A stretch of DNA of 64,000 nucleotides, taken from assembly GCF_001401755.1 (NCBI RefSeq), contig NZ_AVQK01000025.1:62001-126000 (forward strand), read 5' to 3'. The stretch comes from Aquimarina longa SW024. Lineage in GTDB: Bacteria > Bacteroidota > Bacteroidia > Flavobacteriales > Flavobacteriaceae. The notes beneath the pieces were generated by a model. That model saw nothing but the letters and a program-made list of their open reading frames with translations. It was not told where the DNA came from and did no database searches. Position 1 is the stretch's first letter. The number at the start of each line of letters is the position of its first letter. Both the position numbers and the translations under genes were made by a program. Of the stretch, positions 40,388 through 48,995 are shown piece by piece.

Positions 40388-43300
40388 TTATTGAATTTTT
40401 AATATATAAAGCTCACCATCATACGAATTATTTACATTAGAGAATAAGCTCTGTTTAGCTTCATCAATTCTATCATATCTCTTTAAGTATACGTATATAT
40501 AGTTGTCTTTGGGGTTCCTGAAATATTGAGGTTCCAATCCTTGAGATCGTAACTTCGCCATTCCTCTTTCAAAATAATTTTCTCTTTTAAAGATATTAGT
40601 GATTAAATAATATCCGTTTTCTATATTATGTCCTCCTATATAGGATAAGTTTTCTGTTAATACAGTATCATCTTTAACAGTATCTTTTATTAGTCGTGTT
40701 TCTTGTAATAATTTTTTATAGGATTCTACCCTACTTTTAGCAATATGTAATATCCACATGTCACCAAAATATCTGTTATCAATATTATTTAAATACTTTT
40801 CTTGGACTTCATCTTTATTAGTATAACTCTCTATAGCCACATACTGAAATTGATTTTCTGGGTTAAGTATAATCTGAGAATCATTAAATCCTAAATCCTT
40901 TAATGTACCTGTAAATTTATCAGCGTATGCACCTCCTTTAAATACATTACCAATTAAGTAATATCCTTCTGGATATCCTGGTATATACTTGGTAGCAATC
41001 TGTGCTTCTGGTCTTGTTGTCTCTGCAAATTTTATAAATCTATTTTTAGCCGTAAGTTTTTTAGAACTAGATGGGTCTACATCTTTTTTAGCTTCTTCTG
41101 CATCATCATCCATACTAACAAGAGATTCTAATAGTTTGCTAAACTCCCGTTTATCAACATTTAAACTAGTATTTAATAATGAATCTCTTCGAGCATATAT
41201 CTTTTCAGTAATTCGACTATTATTATCTAGTTCTTTTTTAATTTCATCTAAGCCTTCTTCATTTGTTGTTGTTTTTGCAGCTTCTTGTTGTAGTCGCTCT
41301 TCTTCTGCTAATCGGGCAGCCTCAGCAGCAGCTTCTTGTTGTAGTCGCTCTTCTTCTGCTAATCGGGCAGCCTCAGCAGCAGCTTTAGCTATTGCTACTT
41401 GTTTTAATCGCTCTACTTCAGCTAATCGAGCAGCTTCAGCTACTTGATCTACTCCTATATTTTCGTTAACTTCTCTATTTAATTTCTTTTGAGAAGCTAA
41501 GCGTTCTTCTTCAGCTTTTTGCTCTGTAACTTCTCGATCTAATTGCTTCTGAGAAGTTAAACGTTCTTCTTCGGCTTTCTGTTCTGCTACTTCTCGTTCT
41601 AATTGCTTCTGAGCAGCTAAACGTTCCTCTTCGGCTTTCTGTTCTGCTACTTCTCGTTCTAGTTGTCTCTGAGCAGCTAAACGTTCTTCTTCGGCTTTTT
41701 GTTCTGCTACTTCTCGTTCTAGTTGTCTCTGAGCGGCTAAACGTTCTTCTTCGGCTTTTTGTTCTGCAGCTTCTCGTTCTAATTGTCTCTGAGCGGCTAA
41801 ACGTTCCTCTTCGGCTTTCTGTTCTGCAGCTTCTCGTTCTAGTTGTCTCTGAGCAGCTAAACGTTCCTCTTCAGCTTTCTGTTCTGAATTTTCTTGTTCC
41901 AATTGTTTAAGAGCAGCTAAACGATCTTCTTCGGCTTGTTCTATTGCTGCCTCTGCTTCTCTTGCAGCTTCTTCAATAGCTATTCTTTCTTCTTCTGTTT
42001 TTTCTTCAGATTCTTCACGACTTAACTCTCTTTGAGCAGCTAAACGCTCCTCTTCGGCTTTCTGTTCTTCAATTTCTCGTTCAATTTTTCTCTGAGCAGC
42101 TAAACGTTCTTCTTTTGCTTTCTGCTCTGCAGTTTCTCTCTCTAGTCTTCTTTGAGCAGCTAAACGTTCTTTCTCTTCTCTTTGTCTATTGAGTAATTTT
42201 ACTTCTTCTTCACGTTGTAACTCTAGTTCTCTCGCTGCTTTAGCCTCTTTTTCTTTAGCTTCAGCAATCGATCTTTCGAGTTCACTCATTGCTTTCTTTC
42301 TCTGACTTTTAGATTCTCCACTTTCATTTTGAAGCTCTCTTATTAGTTTATTTTGATCTAAGATTTCTTTTTTGAGTCTCCTAATTTCAGAATCTCTTGC
42401 TTCGTATGCTTTTTGTGTGCTTGATTTAGATCTAGACTTGGTTCGTCTACGTGGTTTTTCGGTTTCAAAATTATATGCTAGTCCTACCTCATGGGATGCT
42501 CCAAAATTACTAGTATCTCCTAGTCCTGTTTCATATGTATATCCAACAGAAACATTAGATGTAATATTACCTCCAATACCTACTGAAACCCCATAATAGC
42601 TATTATACCCTGCCTGAGCCCAACCTAATTCTGGTAACTCAGCAATAACGCTACCTCCGTATCTAAGGTTAGAATCAGAACCTGAATCTGGTAACATATT
42701 TACATATCCTATTCCTCTAATGACTTTATCAGATCTTCGTTCTAAACTAGTAGTATACATCACATGCCCTGTAACTGCCATGTTATCTGTTAACAATTCA
42801 CTAGCAGTAAGATTATAAGCTACTAAATTTACTAAAGAAACTCCGACATCAAATTCTTCATAATTAAAATTGGCTCCTGGGGTTAATTGAAAAACAGATT
42901 TTTTTTCATAATTAAGAATAACAGGATCACTTATTTCTACGCCACTATTTAATACTATACTTGTTGCTGAATCAATATTAGATTTAATTCCACTTTGAGA
43001 AAACCCAAGATTTAATCCAAAAGTAAGATTCATGTCTCTATTTAACTCTACGTTATATGCAAAGTTGGCTATACCACCAAAATATCTATAAATTCCTTCG
43101 TTTTGTTGATGTAGACCTATAGAAACACCTATTCTTTCATCAAAATTAGTTGTATAATTGATCAAATATGTCTGAGGGTTATCATTAAATGAAGCCCACT
43201 GAGTTTTATTATATACATTAATTGATTTTTTATTTTCTCGTACTAAAGAAAAAGTAGGGTTAAAATAAAATCGATTATATTTTACAAGAGTATGAGTAGG

Positions 43301-43402
43301 AATGTCAGTGGGAAGAATACCATAAGTAGTAGTACTCTTTTCCTGTCCCCTAAGAAAGCTAAAGGATATATATACAAATAGTAGTAGTAATTTTTTAATC
43401 AT
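40388..43402 (-). CDS. sprD: SprD-like protein: PorP/SprF barrel, coiled coil, two SPOR-like repeats
   Basis: A 1,004-residue envelope protein. Signal peptide (about 1-20), then a PorP/SprF-type region (about 25-320) with PTHTLVKYNRFYFNPTFSLV and barrel-like strands. Next comes a highly charged coiled coil (about 335-720) containing about ten 20-residue repeats of the type LEREVAEQKAEEERLAAQRQ. The end has two copies of a SPOR-like unit, GYYLIGNVFKGGAYADKF (about 820-905) and GYYLITNIFKRENYFERG (about 925-1004). SPOR domains bind denuded glycan strands of peptidoglycan. The gene sits 4 bp after the SprC-like gene and directly before sprB, the position of sprD in F. johnsoniae. A barrel-to-cell-wall tether is inferred, not shown. 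Confidence 0.7.
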   Translation of the reverse strand: MIKKLLLLFVYISFSFLRGQEKSTTTYGILPTDIPTHTLVKYNRFYFNPTFSLVRENKKSINVYNKTQWASFNDNPQTYLINYTTNFDERIGVSIGLHQQNEGIYRYFGGIANFAYNVELNRDMNLTFGLNLGFSQSGIKSNIDSATSIVLNSGVEISDPVILNYEKKSVFQLTPGANFNYEEFDVGVSLVNLVAYNLTASELLTDNMAVTGHVMYTTSLERRSDKVIRGIGYVNMLPDSGSDSNLRYGGSVIAELPELGWAQAGYNSYYGVSVGIGGNITSNVSVGYTYETGLGDTSNFGASHEVGLAYNFETEKPRRRTKSRSKSSTQKAYEARDSEIRRLKKEILDQNKLIRELQNESGESKSQRKKAMSELERSIAEAKEKEAKAARELELQREEEVKLLNRQREEKERLAAQRRLERETAEQKAKEERLAAQRKIEREIEEQKAEEERLAAQRELSREESEEKTEEERIAIEEAAREAEAAIEQAEEDRLAALKQLEQENSEQKAEEERLAAQRQLEREAAEQKAEEERLAAQRQLEREAAEQKAEEERLAAQRQLEREVAEQKAEEERLAAQRQLEREVAEQKAEEERLAAQKQLEREVAEQKAEEERLTSQKQLDREVTEQKAEEERLASQKKLNREVNENIGVDQVAEAARLAEVERLKQVAIAKAAAEAARLAEEERLQQEAAAEAARLAEEERLQQEAAKTTTNEEGLDEIKKELDNNSRITEKIYARRDSLLNTSLNVDKREFSKLLESLVSMDDDAEEAKKDVDPSSSKKLTAKNRFIKFAETTRPEAQIATKYIPGYPEGYYLIGNVFKGGAYADKFTGTLKDLGFNDSQIILNPENQFQYVAIESYTNKDEVQEKYLNNIDNRYFGDMWILHIAKSRVESYKKLLQETRLIKDTVKDDTVLTENLSYIGGHNIENGYYLITNIFKRENYFERGMAKLRSQGLEPQYFRNPKDNYIYVYLKRYDRIDEAKQSLFSNVNNSYDGELYILKIQ
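41281..41382. repeat. Perfect 51-bp tandem duplication inside sprD
   Basis: The 51 bp at 41281-41331 recur without change at 41332-41382, encoding two copies of an Ala/Glu-rich unit (EAARLAEEERLQQEAA). It is in frame and so alters coiled-coil length only. Confidence 0.85.
41465..42170. repeat. 60-bp tandem repeat array encoding the coiled coil of SprD-like protein
   Basis: A 60-bp period is seen through this span, with about ten recognisable units; those at about 41580-41880 are nearly identical. Each encodes 20 residues rich in Glu, Gln, Lys, Arg and Ala. The array is broken once, at about 41900-42010, by a diverged acidic stretch. Confidence 0.85.
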
Positions 43403-43406
43403 AAAA

Positions 43407-45482
43407 TTATCTCATTACCGTTATTGAGCCTTTTCTAACAACGGAATTATTTTTTGTTATTATATAATAATATATTGGATCTTTTCCTAGGGATTTAGAG
43501 TTTTCTACAGGCCAATTATTTTGATAGTTTCCTGAAGTGAAATCAACTTGACCTCGAGAGTTATATATTGTAATTTCTACATCTTGTTGATTAAACAAGT
43601 TAGGTGGAAGTAACCAGTTATCATTAATTCCATCACTATTAGGCGTAACGATATTAGGTATAATTTCTGATTTACCTCGCAATTCTCCAATTGTTATAAC
43701 TGGTACTGTAAGCGTACATATTAGTGAAGATATTCTCACAAAATATTCTCCATTTTCACTAACTTCTAGTGTATTATTTGTTTCACCATCTAACAGTGTT
43801 TCTTCGCTATCTACATTTCTAAACCATTGATAAGTATAGGCATTATTTTGCGGTACAGAAAGTGTTACAATACCTCCTAATGTTAATCCAGCAGGATTTG
43901 CTTGAATAACAATATCATTGGGTATAAAAGCAACAGTTAATGAATTAGAAGTAATATTTGTAAATTCTCCTGTTTTCAAATTTGCTCTAAGCTCGTATAC
44001 AGAATCTTCCTCAGATCTACTAATATCTAATGATGTGGTGTTATTTCCTACAGGAACTCCATCTTTAAACCACTCAAAATCAAAAAATGCATATTGTTCT
44101 GGAGTTAAAGCAATTTTTAAACCACTAACTGTTTCGCCTATCATTTCTAATAGTTCTACAGTAAAAGTATCAACATCACAAGTATTTTCATTTTTTGAAC
44201 CAATACTCATTTCAATTCCTGTTGGAGCAAATAATTCTGTTTCTGAGAATAACATACTATTACATGGGTCAGTAGCGGATATTTCTACTCTATATTTACC
44301 TATAAATTGTGCGGCAAATGTGCTTGTATTTCCTACAAGAGGTGATGAAGTCTGAGGAGTAGTCTCTACAAACCATCGTACATTACTTCCTTCTGGAGCA
44401 TCTGTCATAATTTGTAGATCAATAACTTGAGTAGGTAAAAGAATTAGATTTTCTGGTAATGTTTGTGTTATTGATGATCCCTCATTTATTACAGCTATAG
44501 GATCAGTAAGTAACGTACAATCTTCACTAAAAACAATACTTAATGTATATTCTCCACCAAAATCATTGTCTGGTAATGTAATTGAAGGGCTCGTTTCTCC
44601 TTCTATAGGTTCTCCATTTTTAATCCATTGATAATCATATCTTGTATCTGTTTCACTAGAGTTCAATATTTTTGATTCGTTAGGACAAAAAGAAAAATCA
44701 GATGCGGGAGTTTCTATTGTTACATCAGAAGTATTTATAATAGATGCTCTTACTTTAGTTGATTCCCCTACCCCAGTAGCATTAAAAAATGGTTGACATT
44801 TTCCTTGTCCTGGTATTCTGGCAAAATATGTTCCTTCTTCTGTAATTGTTATACTCGATGCATTTTCTCCTGGTATTACTATTCCATTTTTCAACCATTC
44901 CCACTCAAAATCATTCGGATCTACAGTATTACCGCTTAAAGTTTCTTTAATTACAACGGAAACTGTTTTACTAAAAGAGGTAACATCACAAAAAATAACT
45001 CGACGATTATCAAGGGTTATATCTATATCATCTCTTAAAAAATGTATGGCTACGGGTGCGGAGGTTATAGAGCCAATAACTTCTGGTGAAGTACTTCTTA
45101 CTCGCAATCTATAAGTATCACTGTTAAAATTTTCGGGAACAGAAAAATTTTCAAAAAGAATTTCTGTAGAAGTTGTAGTACTATTAGGGACACTTGTACT
45201 TGCTAATTCTTGTACATTAGTTGGATCATCAAAACTACCATTTTCATCAGACACTTCTAATAAAAACTGATTTCCTGAATCAAAAGCGTTTCCTGAAGAT
45301 AAATCAGCTGTAACTGTAAAAGAATTAAACGATGTTCTTGCGCATATTTGAATATCACCACTACTGGATGGTATTGATGGAGAACCAATAACTCTAGAAC
45401 TCGCAGACTGTGCTCGTAATTCTTGAAAGTTCAAGAACACCAACAAGGCGATTAGCAACGATAGGTTAAGTTTTTTTTTCAT
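43407..45482 (-). CDS. sprC: SprC-like T9SS type B sorting-domain protein
   Basis: A 691-residue secreted protein, first gene of the adhesin operon. Signal peptide ends near residue 25 (LNFQELRAQ). The body is a chain of Ig-like strands with recurring patterns such as EEGTYFARI, EYTLSIVFSEDC and ENGEYFVRI, each ending near a Cys. The last about 80 residues, with PNIVTPNSDGINDNW, VEITIYNSRGQ and a final KGSITVMR, form a gliding-motility-associated (type B) C-terminal domain, marking it as T9SS cargo. Position before the SprD-like and SprB-like genes matches sprC in F. johnsoniae. Function beyond supporting the adhesin is unknown. Confidence 0.72.
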   Translation of the reverse strand: MKKKLNLSLLIALLVFLNFQELRAQSASSRVIGSPSIPSSSGDIQICARTSFNSFTVTADLSSGNAFDSGNQFLLEVSDENGSFDDPTNVQELASTSVPNSTTTSTEILFENFSVPENFNSDTYRLRVRSTSPEVIGSITSAPVAIHFLRDDIDITLDNRRVIFCDVTSFSKTVSVVIKETLSGNTVDPNDFEWEWLKNGIVIPGENASSITITEEGTYFARIPGQGKCQPFFNATGVGESTKVRASIINTSDVTIETPASDFSFCPNESKILNSSETDTRYDYQWIKNGEPIEGETSPSITLPDNDFGGEYTLSIVFSEDCTLLTDPIAVINEGSSITQTLPENLILLPTQVIDLQIMTDAPEGSNVRWFVETTPQTSSPLVGNTSTFAAQFIGKYRVEISATDPCNSMLFSETELFAPTGIEMSIGSKNENTCDVDTFTVELLEMIGETVSGLKIALTPEQYAFFDFEWFKDGVPVGNNTTSLDISRSEEDSVYELRANLKTGEFTNITSNSLTVAFIPNDIVIQANPAGLTLGGIVTLSVPQNNAYTYQWFRNVDSEETLLDGETNNTLEVSENGEYFVRISSLICTLTVPVITIGELRGKSEIIPNIVTPNSDGINDNWLLPPNLFNQQDVEITIYNSRGQVDFTSGNYQNNWPVENSKSLGKDPIYYYIITKNNSVVRKGSITVMR

Positions 45483-46256
45483 GATATCACACTTAAATTA
45501 TTGGGTGGATATGCTACTATTAACTTTGCGATTTGGGGCGCTTGTTAATAATATTGTTAATATATTTTTTATCAAGACATAAAATTAAAAATTAAATGTT
45601 TATATCAAACTAAAATTTAACTTTTTTTTGTAATAATTATCTTACAACACAATATTGTTCAAATTTGAATCAAATAGAAACTAAAATAACAAGTATCTAA
45701 ATATACATAATTTTTTGTTAATCAAATATTTAGATGTTTAAAAAAAGTATAATACCTATATATAAAAAACTTAAATCTCCCCTAATTATGTCTTAAAAAT
45801 TAGCGTATAAGTCATGGAAATTAAAAAAAAATCTTTTTTTTTTGCTCATTTAACGAAAATAAAACTCTCTGAAAAAGGCAGTTTTTGACGATAAAGTGTA
45901 AAAAAAAGTACAGAATCTCTACTATTAAAATTAAAAAATAGCACCAAAAAAAAGTATCTTAATAAAGAATAAATTAGTGCATAATTTTGATTTTATTTCA
46001 TTTTATTTATAAAATCCTTTTATTTTTTTATATTCTTCAAAAAAATTAACATTCATGAAATTTAATTAGGTAAAATGAATTTTATGAAGAAAATAATTAT
46101 CTAAATCATATTTTGAATAGTTTTTTCATACCCATTATGTATAAAATCTATTTAAATTACTTACAACTATATAGTACTTATTTATATCATAATTAAGAAT
46201 AAAAATGAACTATATATTATCAAATTATGGTATAAAAAATGCTTATTTCTATAATC
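45483..46256. other. Very AT-rich leader region upstream of the adhesin operon
   Basis: About 770 bp with long A and T tracts and no credible gene on either strand. It must contain the promoter of the sprC-like operon, but I could not find a minus-strand TAnnTTTG match with a spaced TTG. A TAACTTTG is present on the plus strand at 45531-45538, pointing the wrong way for the operon. Confidence 0.55.
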
Positions 46257-46288
46257 AAAAAACCCTTATCATGTGTACATGATAAGGG
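46257..46288 (-). terminator. Terminator of the OmpH-like gene
   Basis: CCCTTATCATGT (46263-46274) and ACATGATAAGGG (46277-46288) form a strong stem, followed on the minus strand by six T (46257-46262). It lies 21 bp after the stop at 46310. Confidence 0.9.
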
Positions 46289-46309
46289 CTATAAATTTAT
46301 AAAGAAAAA

Positions 46310-46855
46310 TTACTCTTTAGTTTCTGTAGTATCTGTCTTAGTAGAGATATTTCCATCATTTATTTCTTTAAGAATTAGATCTGTAAGATCTAACTCTTTC
46401 TTACCATATAGTATATTACTGGTTTCTGTATCTCCATAGATATACGTATATCCATTTTTCTTACCATAATCTTCGATATAACTCTTTACTTTGTTTATAA
46501 TAGAATCAATCTCCACTTGACTTCCTTGCTGAATTTCTTGCATTTTAGCTTGTTGTTCTCTCTGTAAAGCTTGCTGTTTTGTCATCAACTCTTGCTCCTT
46601 TTTTTGTCTATTAGCAGCAGACATGGATTTCTGGATATTCTGATATCCTTGTACTTCGATCTGAAATTGTTTTGCTTTTTCTTCAAGTTCAGCTCGTACT
46701 TCATTATTTTTCTTTGTCCATTTTTCTTGTGCTGCTTTCATTTCTTTGTAATCAGAAACAACTTTAGTGTTATTTACATAACCTGTTTTCTCTATTTGCT
46801 GATTACATGATGCTAAAATTAAAAGTGCTCCTGCAATCCATAAAATTTTTTTCAT
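46310..46855 (-). CDS. OmpH/Skp-family lipoprotein
   Basis: A 181-residue periplasmic chaperone-like protein of the OmpH (Skp) family. The signal sequence ends in a lipobox (LLILASC, Cys 17), so it is probably lipid-anchored, unlike soluble Skp. The middle is a long coiled coil (about 40-125, Gln/Lys/Glu rich) and the end has YGKKNGYTYIYGD, the conserved OmpH C-terminal block. Skp proteins escort outer-membrane barrels; substrates here are unknown. It is transcribed alone. The CAAAAATA at 46878-46885 (minus-strand TATTTTTG) is a possible -7 box. Confidence 0.85.
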   Translation of the reverse strand: MKKILWIAGALLILASCNQQIEKTGYVNNTKVVSDYKEMKAAQEKWTKKNNEVRAELEEKAKQFQIEVQGYQNIQKSMSAANRQKKEQELMTKQQALQREQQAKMQEIQQGSQVEIDSIINKVKSYIEDYGKKNGYTYIYGDTETSNILYGKKELDLTDLILKEINDGNISTKTDTTETKE

Positions 46856-47060
46856 TTTTCAAAAATTAAGTTCTCAGCAAAAATATCAAAGTTCATGTGA
46901 TGTTATTCATTATATACTCTCAAAAAAACTATATATAATAAAAAATGATTATTTTGTTTTTTTTAATAAATAAAAACTATTAAAATATATTAAAAATAAA
47001 GCGTTTTAAGGCGTTTTCTATAAAAATAGACACAAATGTATATTGCAAGCTTAAAAAAAC

Positions 47061-47097
47061 AAAAACAGCTATCTAAAAATAGAAATTAGCTGTTTTT
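47061..47097 (-). terminator. Terminator overlapping the methyltransferase stop codon
   Basis: Arms AAAAACAGCTA (47061-47071) and TAGCTGTTTTT (47087-47097) enclose 15 nt. On the minus strand the stem begins within the last codons of the methyltransferase gene and is followed by T-rich sequence. Confidence 0.8.
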
Positions 47098-47937
47098 TAG
47101 TATATAAATATGTGAAGAATACTCTTTATTTTGTTTTCCTTTATAATTTGAAAGGAACCCTAGCCAAAAAGCTCTTAAAAAATTCATTTTGCCTCTTTTA
47201 TATTTTTCTGATAAAAGTGATACATAAAACGAATCAAATTTCATTGGTACAATTTTTTCTAGTCTCATATCTTGTTCTTCAAAAAGTTTTTTAATAGATG
47301 TTTTAGAAAAATGCCAGAGATGTCTAGGTACATCATATGCTGCCCATAAAGAAGAATAATATGTTGCATCATATGATTTAAAATTCGGAACTGCAATAAT
47401 CACATAGCCATTTGGTTTTATGAGACGTTTTAATTCTTTAATTTGATCTTTTATATCAGGAATGTGTTCTAAAACATGCCACATTGTAATTATATCAAAA
47501 CTGTACGATTCTAAATCATTAGTATCAAGTTTTAAATCAATTCCTTTTTTCGCTGCTAGTTTTTTTGCTTGATCACTTGGTTCTACTCCTTCAACTTTCC
47601 AATCTGCATTTTTTGCTACATTTAAAAAATCTCCTGTCCCTGCTCCAATATCTAAAAGCAAACCTGGGGTTTTATGCAATTGAGAAATAAGTTTTACTTT
47701 TTTGTTTAGAGAATATGTCTTAACGATATGATATAGTTTTTCAAAAAGGGATCGTTTTGCATCTGTATGAGAAATATAATCTTCACTTTCGTAATATTTA
47801 CTCAATTCGCTATTATTAGGTTTTGGAGAGGTAATTAGCATATCATACTCTTTATCATATTGTAATTGAAACTTTTCTCCAGAAACGGTATGATCTTTAC
47901 ACTCTATAAAAAAATCTAAGGTTTTTTCTGTATTCAT
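47086..47937 (-). CDS. Class I SAM-dependent methyltransferase
   Basis: A 283-residue methyltransferase of the Methyltransf_23 type. Motif I is LLDIGAGTGDFL (about 91-102). GVEPSDQAKKLA is the acidic loop. Later blocks are ITMWHVLEHIPD and NGYVIIAVPNF. The N-terminal part (about 20-60: YDMLITSPKPNNSELSKYY) resembles methyltransferases linked to polysaccharide or lipid modification, but the substrate cannot be told. The ATG overlaps the stop of the upstream lipoprotein gene by 1 bp. Confidence 0.87.
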   Translation of the reverse strand: MNTEKTLDFFIECKDHTVSGEKFQLQYDKEYDMLITSPKPNNSELSKYYESEDYISHTDAKRSLFEKLYHIVKTYSLNKKVKLISQLHKTPGLLLDIGAGTGDFLNVAKNADWKVEGVEPSDQAKKLAAKKGIDLKLDTNDLESYSFDIITMWHVLEHIPDIKDQIKELKRLIKPNGYVIIAVPNFKSYDATYYSSLWAAYDVPRHLWHFSKTSIKKLFEEQDMRLEKIVPMKFDSFYVSLLSEKYKRGKMNFLRAFWLGFLSNYKGKQNKEYSSHIYILKNS

Positions 47938-48419
47938 TATTTTATAATTGGAGTATTATAATATTCTTCTTTTTTAATGGTATTCTTAATATCCATCAAA
48001 AACGACACTGTTTTAGCATAAAATAGAGATCTTGTAGAAAGGCAATTATTTCCGCTAGAATCTACAATACTAATTTTTACAAAAGTCTCTGCATCGCCAA
48101 TAGTTTCTTCATCGGCATAAGGAAGCAAATAAGTTGATTCTTCTCTATCTACTTCAAAACTTATTTTAACATTAAACATCAAATCAAACTCATTAAACAA
48201 TTTTATATTAAAATCAGAAATATTTTGATCATCTGTTAAACCAAATTGCTTACGCAAAGATCTCCTTGCAACGCCAGGGAGCATATTTGGTTTAAATACA
48301 AAAGTTTCTTCTTTAAATATGTTTTCTGTTTCTATCCTAAAATTATCAATCTGCTTTACTTTATGTGTAGTAATGCAAGAATAAAACAGAACAAGAAAAC
48401 AATAAAAATTTATTTTCAT
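47937..48419 (-). CDS. Hypothetical lipoprotein-like protein
   Basis: Not recognised. The ATG at 48419 gives a 160-residue product with a hydrophobic start and a Cys (INFYCFLVLFYSC), resembling a lipoprotein signal with an imperfect lipobox. The longer frame from 48458 adds 13 residues and spoils the signal. The body is mixed alpha/beta with acidic patches (DEETIGDAETFVKISIVDSS). Coupled by 1 bp to the methyltransferase downstream. Confidence 0.6.
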   Translation of the reverse strand: MKINFYCFLVLFYSCITTHKVKQIDNFRIETENIFKEETFVFKPNMLPGVARRSLRKQFGLTDDQNISDFNIKLFNEFDLMFNVKISFEVDREESTYLLPYADEETIGDAETFVKISIVDSSGNNCLSTRSLFYAKTVSFLMDIKNTIKKEEYYNTPIIK

Positions 48420-48513
48420 TACTATTTTTTTTATAAATACTCCTCTACACAAAATCATATTAAGCTCTTAATACGATTTAGATTCTAATTATTCTATATT
48501 TTTTTAAAAAAAA

Positions 48514-48529
48514 TGTTCCACGTGGAACT
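48514..48529. promoter_or_regulatory. parS-like site 1
   Basis: TGTTCCACGTGGAACT: 15 of 16 positions match the perfect palindrome TGTTCCACGTGGAACA. ParB-binding parS sites across bacteria are centred on CACGTG with TGTT/AACA ends. It overlaps the stop of the gene at 48528-48995. Confidence 0.75.
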
Positions 48530-48995
48530 ATAGTTTTGATGTGTCATAAATTTCTACTTCTAAAAGCTCACTCAATTCTTTTGCAATTTCTAAGGCATTA
48601 TTATAACTACCGTCTTCAAAAATTGTAAAATGATGATTCTCATTAAAAAATCTAACTACCCATTTCTTAAACTTATTTTCAGTACCATCTTCTTCATTTC
48701 TACTAATAAATGAAGCATGAAAAACTGAAATATAATCTGGAAATTCTAGATCAAGTGGAGATCTACGAATGATGACTCCATAAAAAGTTAAAAGTAACTC
48801 GTTTTTAAAATCTTTAGTGATTTTATATGATTTAACAAACCCTGATAAAATAATAGTTATACAAACAAGAAAAATGCTAGGGAGTATTGGAATCTCATCC
48901 ATTAGAATAAGAAAAGATGCACAACATATAATTACTGAAAATAATAATATTCTAATCCCAAAAGTTTGTGTTTCTCTAATAATTACACAATCCAT
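48528..48995 (-). CDS. Hypothetical two-helix membrane protein
   Basis: 155 residues. Two hydrophobic segments near residues 14-31 (ILLFSVIICCASFLIL) and 36-53 (ILPSIFLVCITIILSGF) are followed by a soluble domain of alternating strands and a final helix (ALEIAKELSELLEVEI), the plan of small PH-like membrane proteins. I do not recognise the family. The ATG overlaps the mnmG stop by 1 bp, so it is probably expressed with mnmG. Confidence 0.6.
   Translation of the reverse strand: MDCVIIRETQTFGIRILLFSVIICCASFLILMDEIPILPSIFLVCITIILSGFVKSYKITKDFKNELLLTFYGVIIRRSPLDLEFPDYISVFHASFISRNEEDGTENKFKKWVVRFFNENHHFTIFEDGSYNNALEIAKELSELLEVEIYDTSKL

Noticed and set aside
41465-42170. 60-bp period repeat considered as a CRISPR-like array
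   Set aside because: The whole unit repeats without unique spacers and encodes a coiled coil in frame; no cas genes are near.
45531-45538. TAACTTTG promoter-like box in the leader of the adhesin operon
   Set aside because: It points away from the operon, and the TTG upstream is 27 bp away; no gene follows on that strand.
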